Made by a program: the position numbers and the translations under genes. DNA of 64,000 nt. It comes from Prochlorococcus sp. AG-409-J16 (GTDB lineage: Bacteria; Cyanobacteriota; Cyanobacteriia; PCC-6307; Cyanobiaceae). The notes under the pieces were generated by a model. It was not told where the DNA came from, did not search any database, and saw only the letters and a list, made by a program, of their open reading frames with translations. The stretch spans positions 1 to 64,000 of the forward strand of contig QCKB01000001.1 of NCBI GenBank assembly GCA_003215655.1. Reading direction: 5' to 3'. Below, one piece after another: positions 38,334 through 47,417 of this stretch; the first letter of the stretch is position 1; the number at the start of each line of letters is the position of its first letter.

Positions 38334-40256
38334 TTGGAAAGGATAGAAAAACAAAATATTAATGACCGCCAGATATTTATAAAAGAAAGGTTGAAACTAC
38401 TACCAAATCAGCCTGGATGTTACTTAATGAAAGACGAGGAAGAAAGGATATTATATGTTGGTAAATCTATAAATATAAAGAATAGAGTTAGAAGTTATTT
38501 TTCATCTTCTGCGGATCTAAGTCCTAGAATTAAGTTGATGACTATGCAAGTTGCTGATATAGAATTCATTGTAACTGATAACGAATCAGAAGCACTAGTT
38601 CTTGAATCTAATTTAATAAAGAACAATCAACCATATTTTAATATTCTGTTAAAAGATGACAAGAAGTATCCATATTTATGCATTACTTGGAGTGAAGAAT
38701 ATCCAAGATTATTTATAACAAGACGAAGAAGATTTAGGAATAAACTGGACAAATTTTACGGACCATATGTTGATGTAACAAATTTAAGAAGGACATTATT
38801 CTTAGTTAAACGGTTATTTCCTCTGAGGCAACGACCAAGACCTTTGCATAAAGATAGAACTTGTTTGAACTACGAAATTGGTCGATGTCCTGGAGTTTGC
38901 CAAGAGAAGATAACCACAGAGGAATACAAAATGACTCTTAGGAAGGTTGAAATGATATTTCAAGGTAGAAGTAATGAGTTAACACTTCTACTAGAAAGGC
39001 AGATGCATAAGTACTCGGAAAACATGAATTATGAAAAGGCTGGATTCATAAGAGATCAGATTAAACAAATTTCCGTCTTAACTGAAGATCAAAAAATGAG
39101 TATTCCTGACTCGACATTATCTAGAGATGTCTTGGCTATTGCTCATGATAACAGAGCAGCTGTTATTCAACTTTTTAAAATAAGAGCTGGTAAATTAGTA
39201 GGCCGTCTAGGATTCTCTGACGATAGTAAGAATCAAGAACCAGGAATTATCCTACAAAGGGTAATAGAGGAACATTATTCTTCTGTTGATTATTATGAGA
39301 TACCAGAAGAGCTTGTAATACAATTTGAATTACCGCAAAATAAGCTGATAGCTGATTGGCTATCTAAGCTAAAAGGAACAAAGGTAAATTTAGTTTATCC
39401 TAAGAGGGGTAAAAAGGCTGAGATTATTAATCTAGTCCATAAAAATGCTAATTACGAGTTATCTATAAAGAATAACGATCTTCAAAAAAATAATCTATCT
39501 TTAGAGGATATAGCTCAATTGCTAGAATTAACATCATTACCTAAACGAATTGAATGTTATGATATAAGCCATATCTCTGGTAGTGATGCTGTTGGTTCTC
39601 AAGTTGTATTTATAGATGGTTTTCCAGCTAAGCAGCACTATAGAAGATATAAGATAAAGAATAAAGATGTTAAAATAGGACATAGTGATGATTTCCTATC
39701 GTTAGCAGAAGTTATAAAGAGGAGGTTTAGGAGATGGGCAATTGCAAAATCAGAAGGTTTAGATATCGAAAAATTAAGTAATCAGAAAACGAGTATTCTA
39801 GATAATAATGGGCTTAATGATTGGCCTGATTTAGTTGTTATAGATGGAGGGAAGGGGCAACTTTCTAGTGTAATTAATGTTTTATCTGAACTTAAATTAA
39901 ATGCAGATTTAAATGTATGTTCATTAGCCAAACGTAACGAAGAAATCTACTTACCTGGAATGAACCAACCGTTGTCAACAGAAGTCGATCAATTAGGACT
40001 AATTCTCCTTAGAAGAATAAGAGATGAAGCTCATCGATTTGCTATTCAATACCATAGAGCCAAAAGAAGTTCTCGTATGACTCGCTCAAGACTTAGTGAT
40101 ATAAATGGGCTAGGTCCTAAAAGGATTAAGGATTTGCTTAGTTATTTCAATTCAATAGAGGCGATTCAATTAGCATCAGTCGATGAGCTTTCTAAGGTTC
40201 CAGGATTAGGGATAGCTATGGCAAAGAAGATTTGGATATACTTTCATTCAGATTAA
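38334..40256 (+). CDS. uvrC: Excinuclease ABC subunit C
   Basis: Nuclease of nucleotide-excision repair that cuts on both sides of UvrAB-bound lesions. N-terminal GIY-YIG domain (NQPGCYLMKDEEERILYVGKS), conserved cysteine region NYEIGRCPGVC, UVR motif (NYEKAGFIRDQI), the RNase H-like C-terminal domain (RIECYDISHISGSDAVGSQVVFIDG, VVIDGGKGQL) and two terminal helix-hairpin-helix elements. About 640 residues, as expected. The start is uncertain: TTG at 38334 falls just after the flavin-reductase stop; TTG at 38310 would overlap it by 19 nt. No ATG fits. Confidence 0.95.
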   Translation: MERIEKQNINDRQIFIKERLKLLPNQPGCYLMKDEEERILYVGKSINIKNRVRSYFSSSADLSPRIKLMTMQVADIEFIVTDNESEALVLESNLIKNNQPYFNILLKDDKKYPYLCITWSEEYPRLFITRRRRFRNKLDKFYGPYVDVTNLRRTLFLVKRLFPLRQRPRPLHKDRTCLNYEIGRCPGVCQEKITTEEYKMTLRKVEMIFQGRSNELTLLLERQMHKYSENMNYEKAGFIRDQIKQISVLTEDQKMSIPDSTLSRDVLAIAHDNRAAVIQLFKIRAGKLVGRLGFSDDSKNQEPGIILQRVIEEHYSSVDYYEIPEELVIQFELPQNKLIADWLSKLKGTKVNLVYPKRGKKAEIINLVHKNANYELSIKNNDLQKNNLSLEDIAQLLELTSLPKRIECYDISHISGSDAVGSQVVFIDGFPAKQHYRRYKIKNKDVKIGHSDDFLSLAEVIKRRFRRWAIAKSEGLDIEKLSNQKTSILDNNGLNDWPDLVVIDGGKGQLSSVINVLSELKLNADLNVCSLAKRNEEIYLPGMNQPLSTEVDQLGLILLRRIRDEAHRFAIQYHRAKRSSRMTRSRLSDINGLGPKRIKDLLSYFNSIEAIQLASVDELSKVPGLGIAMAKKIWIYFHSD

Positions 40257-40389
40257 TGGTTTTATTATTAGTAATTTGAGTAGAAATTTATTTTATTACT
40301 GACTAATTATAATAGTTATTTAAATTAATTTGCAATTCAGAGTAAATTAAGCCTATTGTTATGAGGTATATGAACGGTCACAGTGTTTC

Positions 40390-40956
40390 ATGACCATTGC
40401 ACCTGATGCTTATCTGTGGTTTAAAACCCTGCATATTATTGGGGTGGTTGTATGGTTCGCAGGTCTTTTCTATCTTGTACGACTTTTTATCTATCACGTC
40501 GAAGCAAGGGATCTAGATAATCCAATTAGACAAGCTTTTGAAGACCAATACAGTCTCATGGAAAGACGTCTTGCAAATATCATTACAACTCCGGGAATGG
40601 TTCTAGCCATTACGATGGCTGTTGGCCTGTTAATTTGTCAACCATCTTGGCTACAACAGACTTGGATGCAGGCCAAGCTTATTTTTGTTATAGGGCTTCT
40701 TATATATCATTTTTATTGTTACAGGTTAATGGGTCAGTTAAAGGCTAGATCTTGTAATTTAACTGGTCAGCAGTTAAGAGCCTTAAATGAGCTCCCTACT
40801 CTAATACTTGTCATTGTAGTAATGCTTGTAGTATTTAAAAATCAATTCCCAACAAGTGCTGCAACTTGGCTTACAGTCTCTTTAGTAATATTTATGGCTG
40901 CGTCAATACAATTCTATGCACGATGGCGAAGGCTCAAATCTAGTACGCAAAACTAA
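40390..40956 (+). CDS. hemJ: Protoporphyrinogen oxidase HemJ
   Basis: Membrane enzyme that oxidises protoporphyrinogen IX, a branch-point substrate for both heme and chlorophyll; HemJ is the form used by most cyanobacteria. The 188 residues have about four to five hydrophobic helices. The key block is LWFKTLHIIGVVVWFAGLFYLVRLF, with its conserved His and Arg, then RLANIITTPGMVL, LIFVIGLLIYHFYCY and LRALNELPTLIL. An ATG start at 40390 with 133 nt of AT-rich DNA upstream suggests its own promoter; the PHP gene follows after 9 nt. Confidence 0.94.
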   Translation: MTIAPDAYLWFKTLHIIGVVVWFAGLFYLVRLFIYHVEARDLDNPIRQAFEDQYSLMERRLANIITTPGMVLAITMAVGLLICQPSWLQQTWMQAKLIFVIGLLIYHFYCYRLMGQLKARSCNLTGQQLRALNELPTLILVIVVMLVVFKNQFPTSAATWLTVSLVIFMAASIQFYARWRRLKSSTQN

Positions 40957-40965
40957 AATATATAA

Positions 40966-41622
40966 ATGGCTTCTAATAACGCTTCATTTACCAAAATACT
41001 TTCATCATTAACAAAGAATAGTTGCCCTAGAGAATGTAATTTTCACACTCATACTACATGTAGTGATGGCAGCCTAGAACCTATACAATTAATCTCTCAG
41101 GCTTCTATAAATAGACTCAAACATTTATCAATTACAGATCATCACACTATAGACGCATATTATATTATTGATCAATGGATTATAAAACAAAAAGATTTGG
41201 GTAATTATGTTCCAGAGTTATGGACAGGCATCGAAATAAGCTGTTTGCTAAAAAATTGTTTGGTACATGTTCTTGGGTTCAATTTTGAATTGAGACACTC
41301 CTCGCTTAAGAATTACATAACTGGAGATTCAGCAACAGGAGAGTGGTTAAGAGCTGAATATGTAGTTAAGGGAATTCACGATGCGGGAGGAATTGCAATT
41401 CTGGCGCATCCAGCTCGTTATAGGCTTTCACATACTGAGCTAATAGATACTGCAGCCAATATCGGTTTTGATGGAGCAGAAGCATGGTATGACTATGAGT
41501 TTAAATCCCCATGGTCCCCAACTGAATTCTTGTGTAATCAGATTCACAATCAATTAAATGAATTAAGCCTCTATAGCACCTGTGGAACAGATACTCATGG
41601 CTTAACTTTATTAGGCAGATAA
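40966..41622 (+). CDS. PHP-domain phosphoesterase
   Basis: A 218-residue metal-dependent phosphoesterase of the PHP family. Metal-binding motifs are NFHTHTTCSDGSLEP, ITDHHTID, AILAHPARYR and the terminal GTDTHG. Stand-alone PHP proteins hydrolyse small phosphates or nucleotide phosphates (for example the YciV/RnaAP type). At 218 residues it is shorter than E. coli YciV (about 290), apparently complete. It lies 9 nt after hemJ. The substrate is unknown. Confidence 0.85.
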   Translation: MASNNASFTKILSSLTKNSCPRECNFHTHTTCSDGSLEPIQLISQASINRLKHLSITDHHTIDAYYIIDQWIIKQKDLGNYVPELWTGIEISCLLKNCLVHVLGFNFELRHSSLKNYITGDSATGEWLRAEYVVKGIHDAGGIAILAHPARYRLSHTELIDTAANIGFDGAEAWYDYEFKSPWSPTEFLCNQIHNQLNELSLYSTCGTDTHGLTLLGR

Positions 41623-41679
41623 TATGAAAATTTGGTTAGCTATATATTAAGATCTTACTCAACTAGTTTATTCAATCTG

Positions 41680-42693
41680 TTAACCTATTTCCTCTGCTAA
41701 ATGGAGATTTAGTTGTTGTATTAGCTCAGGTCCAGTTTTAATCATTTTTCCTTCGAGTTGTGCTGATTTTAGAAGTATAGGTTCTGTAGATGTAGATATA
41801 ATTATCCCTAGTTTTTTTTCTATGCCGATAACACAACCTGGTTTTGAAGAATATTCTGATGTATCATTTATCAATAGTGAAGCCTTATATGTTAATTGAT
41901 TTTTTATAGCGTTGATAAGTGGCTCTGTATTAATAATTTTAAGTCTTTTATTCCTTAAAAAGGTATATGCGTGAGGATATAAGGCTTTTACTTGCCTATG
42001 GATTTTGATACATTCTTGGTTCCAATCAATTATATAATCTTCCTTTTTTATCTGTCTAGCATATGTGATTTGATCGTTTTTATAATCCTGTTTTTTTGTA
42101 TTAAGGTCTGTTAATTTAAAGGTATTAGTATCATATTTTTCAAGGATTTTAATTAAATTTAAAATCTCATCAGCTGTAATATTGGCTAGTTTAGTAGATA
42201 ATTCATATGAATTATCATGTAGTGAAATTCCAATTTTCTTTTGTGTAAGTACTGGGCCTGTATCAAGCCCTTCTTCCATAAGCATTATAGCTACCCCTGT
42301 ATAACTATCTCCACTAATTATGCTCCATTGAATTGGTCCAGCTCCTCTCCATCTGGGCAATATTGATGCATGTCCATTCCAGCAACCAAAAATAGGATTT
42401 TCAATTAAGGATAGAGGTAGAATTTGTCCAAAGGCTACTACGATTGAAATGTCAGCTTTCAATTCCATTATTAATTTTTGATTTTCTTTGTCTGTTCGAA
42501 TGTTTTTTGGAGTAATAACATTTAGACCTAATTCATTAGCTCTTTGTTTAATAGGGGAGGGAATTATTTCTCTTCCTCTACCTCTTTTTTTATCTGGTTG
42601 TGTTACAACTGCAACAATATCTAGACCTGCTAGATATAAAGAATTAAGTGTTGGTATTGCAAATTCTGGAGTTCCCCAAAATATGACCTTCAT
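41680..42693 (-). CDS. fmt: Methionyl-tRNA formyltransferase
   Basis: Formylates Met-tRNAfMet for initiation. Start at ATG 42693 (MKVIFWGTPEFAIP), which overlaps the tldE stop by ATGA; 11 further in-frame residues upstream are not family-like. The N-terminal formyltransferase domain contains HASILPRWRGAGPIQWSI and DTGPVL; the C-terminal domain covers about 215-330. About 337 residues, normal size. It closes a tldD-tldE-fmt unit. Confidence 0.95.
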   Translation of the reverse strand: MKVIFWGTPEFAIPTLNSLYLAGLDIVAVVTQPDKKRGRGREIIPSPIKQRANELGLNVITPKNIRTDKENQKLIMELKADISIVVAFGQILPLSLIENPIFGCWNGHASILPRWRGAGPIQWSIISGDSYTGVAIMLMEEGLDTGPVLTQKKIGISLHDNSYELSTKLANITADEILNLIKILEKYDTNTFKLTDLNTKKQDYKNDQITYARQIKKEDYIIDWNQECIKIHRQVKALYPHAYTFLRNKRLKIINTEPLINAIKNQLTYKASLLINDTSEYSSKPGCVIGIEKKLGIIISTSTEPILLKSAQLEGKMIKTGPELIQQLNLHLAEEIG

Positions 42694-44075
42694 GCTTCGC
42701 CTGTAATGCTTAGATTGTCTACCCATATGTGTGGGCTTACTCCTCCGGGTGTGATTATTCCTTCCTCTTCTATAGAAACAATATTCATGAGCAGATCTTT
42801 TATATCTCCAGCTACTGTTGCAGCTTCTATTGACGTTTTATCACCTTGATTAATTAGATGACCATCAAATGGTAAAGAAAAACTACCTTGACTTGCTTTT
42901 ACACCTGCATGCAATGCAGTTAGATTCTCTATATACACATATTTATCTTTCATATCTTTATGATTAAAGTTACTTTTACTTAATCGATATTTGTCACTTC
43001 TACTTACTACAAACCAGTCTGGACCAACAGATACTTTTGCTCCTAGGCCTGCATGACCAGTAGGCTTGACACCAAATTGCTTAGCTGTTGATTCAGAGTG
43101 TAGGAAATTTACTAGTTTTCCTTCTTTTATCAAGCTCAGATTTTTAGTTGGTGTTCCCTCTCCATCGAAGGCTGAGGCTCCAATATTCGATTTATGGAGA
43201 CCATTATCATCAAGATTTAGACAAGGAACAGATATTAAAGTGTTTATGCTATCTTTTTGACTAAGGCTTATTCCATCTAGTACAGATCTAGCATTAAACA
43301 TACTACTAAATGAACCTAATAAATCTAGAAATGCATCAGGTGAAAAGCATATAAGGTAACGACCAGTGTCTATAGGCTGATAATTTAGATGAGATATTGT
43401 TTTATCTGAAGCCTCTTCAATACAGGATTCTACATCTATATCCTTAGCACCATAAGCAAGCCTTACAGCACCACTGCTTCTAGGCTTTCTTCCTGATTCT
43501 TCGGCTCTTGCGTAAAGATATAGACTTGCATGAGTACTTCTCATTTGTCTTAATGCACCATTACTATTTATATATATACGTTCTGATATACCTTCGGCTA
43601 TTCCATTATATGGAACTGATTTAATTGAATTATGTTTACCTATCAAATCAGCCTCAGCTTCCTTTAAAACACTATAAAGTGTCTTTATACCAAGAGGATT
43701 AATAATAGGTCTTTTTAGTTCAGGAAGAGGATCTTTTGACAGAGGTGAGAAATCTGGTATGTCATTTGGGTTGCCTAAATTACTAGCATCCTTAGCTCCC
43801 TCAATAGCTTTAAATAATCCATTATCAGTAAGGTCAGAGGTGCTTGTTATTCCTATAAGCCCTGATTCATTCCACACTCTTATTGTTATTGAATTTCTCT
43901 GTGCCGACTTCATTTGCTTAGCTTCTCCTTTATCAACCTGTACAGAGGAGTCAATACTTGAAGATGCTCCAAGATCCCATTTATTGATGTTTAGTTTCTT
44001 TGTGTACAAATGCAACCTGTCTCTAAGTACAACTTCATCAAGAAAGTTATTTTGATTAGTAGATTGATTGTTCAT
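42690..44075 (-). CDS. tldE: TldE/PmbA-family metalloprotease subunit
   Basis: Partner subunit of the TldD-TldE protease, 461 residues. The paired PmbA-type sequence shows SSSIDSSVQVDKGEAKQM, GAVRLAYGAKDID, AFDGEGTPTKNLSLIKEGKLV and GVSPHIWVDNLSITGEA at the end. The subunit lacks the HExxxH zinc site of TldD, as expected. The stop of tldD overlaps its start region closely, so the two are co-translated. In other bacteria the complex unwinds and cleaves peptides such as microcin B17 precursors; the substrate here is unknown. Confidence 0.9.
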   Translation of the reverse strand: MNNQSTNQNNFLDEVVLRDRLHLYTKKLNINKWDLGASSSIDSSVQVDKGEAKQMKSAQRNSITIRVWNESGLIGITSTSDLTDNGLFKAIEGAKDASNLGNPNDIPDFSPLSKDPLPELKRPIINPLGIKTLYSVLKEAEADLIGKHNSIKSVPYNGIAEGISERIYINSNGALRQMRSTHASLYLYARAEESGRKPRSSGAVRLAYGAKDIDVESCIEEASDKTISHLNYQPIDTGRYLICFSPDAFLDLLGSFSSMFNARSVLDGISLSQKDSINTLISVPCLNLDDNGLHKSNIGASAFDGEGTPTKNLSLIKEGKLVNFLHSESTAKQFGVKPTGHAGLGAKVSVGPDWFVVSRSDKYRLSKSNFNHKDMKDKYVYIENLTALHAGVKASQGSFSLPFDGHLINQGDKTSIEAATVAGDIKDLLMNIVSIEEEGIITPGGVSPHIWVDNLSITGEA

Positions 44076-45485
44076 TTATCTTCCTCCTACTGTTATTGAG
44101 TCTACCTTTATATGTGGTTGACCTACTGTTACATTTACGCTTCCACTAATTGAGCCACAGAAGCCTGCAGCTAAATCTAAATCATCTGCACACATTGATA
44201 TCCTAGGCATAACTTCTTTTGCCTCTCCTATCAGTGTTGCGCCTTTTACTGGTTTTGTAAGCTTACCATTTTTTATAATATAACCTTCCTCAACAGAAAA
44301 ATTAAATTGGCCTGTTGGCCCAACACTACCGCCGCCCATTGATTTACAATACAATCCATCTTCAATCGATAATATTAAATCTTCTGGCTTGTTAGTTCCT
44401 GCATCTATATATGTATTTCGCATCCTACTAGCTGCCGCAAATGCATAACTTTGTCTTCTGCCGCTTCCTGTCCGAATGTGTCCTGTACGTAATTCACCAG
44501 CACGGTCACTCAAAAAACATTTAAGTATTCCTTTTTCTATAAGGACTGTTTTTTTAGATTCCATTCCCTCATCATCCATAGAAATTGAACCAAAAGCTCC
44601 TGGTGTTATACCTTCGTCAATTGCAGTTACTGAAGGATGAGCGATTTGCTTGCCAATCATTTCTGAAAATGGTGTTGTGCCTCTTTCAATTTGAGTTGTC
44701 TCAAGCAAATGTCCACATGCTTCATGAAAAATGACTCCTCCAAATCGATTAGCTAGGACGACAGGCATTTGCCCTGCATCTACATAGTCTGCATAAAGCA
44801 TTGAAGAGGCACTATCACAGACTTCTTGGGCGCTGTTCTTTTCATCCCAATTGATAAGGTCATCGGGAGTATCTGAAGAACCATATCTTCTTCCAATACT
44901 GGTTCTATGCTCACCGTCTGCTGCTAATACATTTAGACCTGTTGATTGGTGAAGCCTTATATCATGAGCAAATGTTCCATCACTTCCAGCAACAATTACA
45001 TCTTGCCAAGATCGAGAATAGCTTCCTCTCCTAACCTGTAGGTGCTTCCCTAATACTTCTAATGATGAAGTGCCAGATAATAGTTTCTGTGTGGCTTCTT
45101 TTGTCTTAGGACAGTCTGATAACCAATTCCTTTTAGCATTACCAAAATCTCTTAATGAATTAAGGCCTTGGAATTTCGATCTATCTAATGCACTTACATT
45201 TAGTCCGAGCATTGCAAGAGCTTGTTCAAGTGCATCATTGAGACCTGATTCTGTAAGGTTATTCGTACTAACAAACCCATCTCGAAAGCCCTTAAATACC
45301 CTGATACCTGCCCCTATTCCAAAGGAAGGGCTAACATTAGTTATTATATTTTGTTCTGCAAGAATACTTATGTGATCAGTTTTTTCTAAGAATATTTCGA
45401 CAAAATCGGCGCCTGAGCTACAACCTTTGGCTAACAATAATTCAAGGTGTGGTTTCCATTTATCGTCAAATGTACTTGTATCCAT
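44076..45485 (-). CDS. tldD: Metalloprotease TldD
   Basis: Catalytic subunit of the TldD-TldE protease. The zinc motif HEACGH is in GGVIFHEACGHLLETT; the glycine-rich, substrate-gating region GRRYGSSDTP and the C-terminal SGSVNVTVGQPHIKVDSITVGGR are typical. The ATG at 45485 (MDTSTFDDKW, 469 residues) is chosen; an in-frame TTG 36 nt upstream adds 12 residues. It abuts tldE directly (no gap). No recognisable peptide-precursor gene is adjacent. Confidence 0.92.
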   Translation of the reverse strand: MDTSTFDDKWKPHLELLLAKGCSSGADFVEIFLEKTDHISILAEQNIITNVSPSFGIGAGIRVFKGFRDGFVSTNNLTESGLNDALEQALAMLGLNVSALDRSKFQGLNSLRDFGNAKRNWLSDCPKTKEATQKLLSGTSSLEVLGKHLQVRRGSYSRSWQDVIVAGSDGTFAHDIRLHQSTGLNVLAADGEHRTSIGRRYGSSDTPDDLINWDEKNSAQEVCDSASSMLYADYVDAGQMPVVLANRFGGVIFHEACGHLLETTQIERGTTPFSEMIGKQIAHPSVTAIDEGITPGAFGSISMDDEGMESKKTVLIEKGILKCFLSDRAGELRTGHIRTGSGRRQSYAFAAASRMRNTYIDAGTNKPEDLILSIEDGLYCKSMGGGSVGPTGQFNFSVEEGYIIKNGKLTKPVKGATLIGEAKEVMPRISMCADDLDLAAGFCGSISGSVNVTVGQPHIKVDSITVGGR

Positions 45486-45721
45486 TATTTTATAGCTTGT
45501 GGGGTTTGTAGTTGTGATCAATTAGTTAGTTAGTTAAGAGGTAATGTGTGAACTATTTAATTTTTAAATTAATAGTTCAAGTTTATAGGCGTAATTTTAG
45601 CCTAATGACTTTAATGTCATGTCTGCTTATGAAGGTCTAGTACCATCTTATTCTTTCCAGGTCCAGTTGAGTTGATGCATTAAGGCCTGTTTCCGGATTT
45701 AGAGCAAATTTTTCAGTAGAT

Positions 45722-46195
45722 TTAGTTTGAGCCCAGCCACTTCTGGCCATTTAGGCGTTGTAAGAGTCTGGAAACCAGTAGAGCTAGTGTTGTTTTTCTC
45801 TCATCTATAAGAAATGACTCTAGTGTGCTTGGTTGACTTTCTGATTCAGCAAGCGCAATAGTTTTATCTGAACTGATTGAATCCTTGTTAAAACAAAGCC
45901 AAAACTGCCTACCAGAATCAATTTTGCCTATAACCATCCAGCAATTCCCTCCAACAACTGGTCTTTCTCCTTGGCGAAGTTCGATAAATGCCAACTTCCT
46001 TCCACAAGCATCTAGGGCCTTTTTTATTCTCGGTATAAATTCATCATTAATAAACACATCAAAGGGCTTGTCCTCAGGTTTTTGGGGAACGGGCCTTGAG
46101 AGGTCTTCTGACTTAGGCGTTTTATTATCTAAATTTGTATTCAATTCATTGCTTTCAGTTTTAGGTTGTTTGGGCGCATTTGTTGGTTCATTCAC
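45722..46195 (-). CDS. Cyanobacterial conserved protein, DUF2996-like
   Basis: A 157-residue protein, GTG start. Residues 1-45 are low-complexity, rich in Pro, Asn, Lys and Glu. Residues 45-157 form a compact domain (FDVFINDEFIPRIKKALDAC, RQGERPVVGGNCWMVIG, FWLCFNKDSIS, LLVSRLLQRLNGQKWLGSN). It resembles the DUF2996 family of cyanobacteria and plastids, an assignment from memory. No membrane segment or signal is visible. It has 236 nt to tldD downstream and 68 nt to the next gene upstream, so it is probably transcribed alone. Confidence 0.6.
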   Translation of the reverse strand: MNEPTNAPKQPKTESNELNTNLDNKTPKSEDLSRPVPQKPEDKPFDVFINDEFIPRIKKALDACGRKLAFIELRQGERPVVGGNCWMVIGKIDSGRQFWLCFNKDSISSDKTIALAESESQPSTLESFLIDERKTTLALLVSRLLQRLNGQKWLGSN

Positions 46196-46263
46196 CTGAT
46201 TAGTGCCTTTTTTATAAATTTAAACAGGTTTGATCACTTTATTATAAATGTTAGTAATAGAAG

Positions 46264-46800
46264 TTACCAATCTTCGCTCTTAATGTCTTGCCAATCATCA
46301 TCAACTGCTTCTGATCTGATTTCATCTGTAGATTCGTTAATATCTTGTTTCTCATCGAAACTATAGTCATCGTATTGATTAGAGATATTTTTCCCTTGTT
46401 TAATTATTCTATACCTTACTGCTATGGTTGGCGATGGATCGCGAATATCTCTTTCTGGAGTGATAACTGTTTGATCATTTGAACTAACCAAATCATCAAG
46501 GTTATCTGATTGCAATTCTTCCTCTTCAAAATCTTGAAACGAATCAGTTGACGAAGTAACTGATTTTTTTACCGTTCTTCTATAGCTAAATTGGGCTAAG
46601 TTTGTTAATCCCGAACTCAGTGACAAGATAAATGCTGAGCTACTACTTACTGCGACCCATGAGCCAATACTAAGCTCTGGAGTCTCCCATAAAAGTATTC
46701 TTAACTTTAGAGGTTCCTTTATATTTAGAAACGAAATAAATATCAAAAGTGCTAATGGTGCTAGAGCAGGAATAAGGAGTATTTTTCTCAAGGTTTTCAT
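46264..46800 (-). CDS. Membrane protein with long acidic tail, unknown function
   Basis: A 178-residue protein. A basic N-terminus (KTLRK) leads to a first helix (about 8-27), and a second hydrophobic segment covers about 45-67. From about 80 on it is hydrophilic and strongly acidic (EEEELQSDNLDDL, near 95-107), ending DDDWQDIKSEDW. I do not recognise the family. The ATG at 46800 is 2 nt after the ubiX-like stop, so it is likely co-transcribed with it. The acidic tail would face one side of the membrane and could bind cations or partners; this is speculation. Confidence 0.55.
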   Translation of the reverse strand: MKTLRKILLIPALAPLALLIFISFLNIKEPLKLRILLWETPELSIGSWVAVSSSSAFILSLSSGLTNLAQFSYRRTVKKSVTSSTDSFQDFEEEELQSDNLDDLVSSNDQTVITPERDIRDPSPTIAVRYRIIKQGKNISNQYDDYSFDEKQDINESTDEIRSEAVDDDWQDIKSEDW

Positions 46801-46802
46801 GC

Positions 46803-47411
46803 TTATGCTTCTTTCCACCTATTTAAGTTGCCTATCTCCTCATCAAAAAGATCGAATGTTCTTATTACTATAAAATCAATCATATCATCGATATTTGTTG
46901 GTTTGGTATACCAACCTGGCAACGGAGGACATATACAAGCGCCAGCTTCAGCTAGGTTTGTCAAATTACGTAAATGTATCAAGCTCCATGGCATCTCTCT
47001 TGGAGCAATGACAAGTGTTCTTTTCTCCTTTAAATGAACATCTGCGCATCGCTCTATAAGATTTAAGGAAAAGCCAGATGATAATCTTCCAACAGTTCCC
47101 ATAGAACAAGGAATGATAATCATACCAGCGGTTTTAAAACTTCCACTTGCAATAGATGCCGAATTGTCATCCCATCTATGACAAGTCAAATTTTCTGTTT
47201 CTATATTGAGGTATTCTTTCCAGAACTTCTTTTGATTATCTGGATTTAATGGAATATTTACACCATTTTCTGCATTCCATACCTTATACGCACCTTTACT
47301 AAGTATAAGGTGAACTTCCTTTCCTTTCCTTAGTAGTAATTCTATTGACCTTGTAGCCAATGGTTGGGCTGATGCACCACTTACTCCTAATACATATGGG
47401 TAGTTACTCAT
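46803..47411 (-). CDS. ubiX: Flavin prenyltransferase UbiX-type
   Basis: Attaches dimethylallyl to FMN to make the prenylated flavin used by UbiD decarboxylases. The 202 residues start YVLGVSGASAQPLATRSIELL, the FMN-binding element, and show IIPCSMGTVGRLSSG, RTLVIAPREMPWSLIHLRN and ICPPLPGWYTKP. No UbiD is within the window. It lies between the membrane-protein gene (2 nt) and the Zam-like gene (6 nt), suggesting one transcript. Confidence 0.9.
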   Translation of the reverse strand: MSNYPYVLGVSGASAQPLATRSIELLLRKGKEVHLILSKGAYKVWNAENGVNIPLNPDNQKKFWKEYLNIETENLTCHRWDDNSASIASGSFKTAGMIIIPCSMGTVGRLSSGFSLNLIERCADVHLKEKRTLVIAPREMPWSLIHLRNLTNLAEAGACICPPLPGWYTKPTNIDDMIDFIVIRTFDLFDEEIGNLNRWKEA

Positions 47412-47417
47412 AGTTAT

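Noticed and set aside
45070-45375. A plus frame opposite tldD
   Set aside because: It lies within the TldD coding region and has no domain signature.
45600-45690. Tiny minus-strand peptide in the tldD upstream gap
   Set aside because: About ten codons (MHQLNWTWKE) with no ribosome-binding site or conservation that I can see; too short to support.
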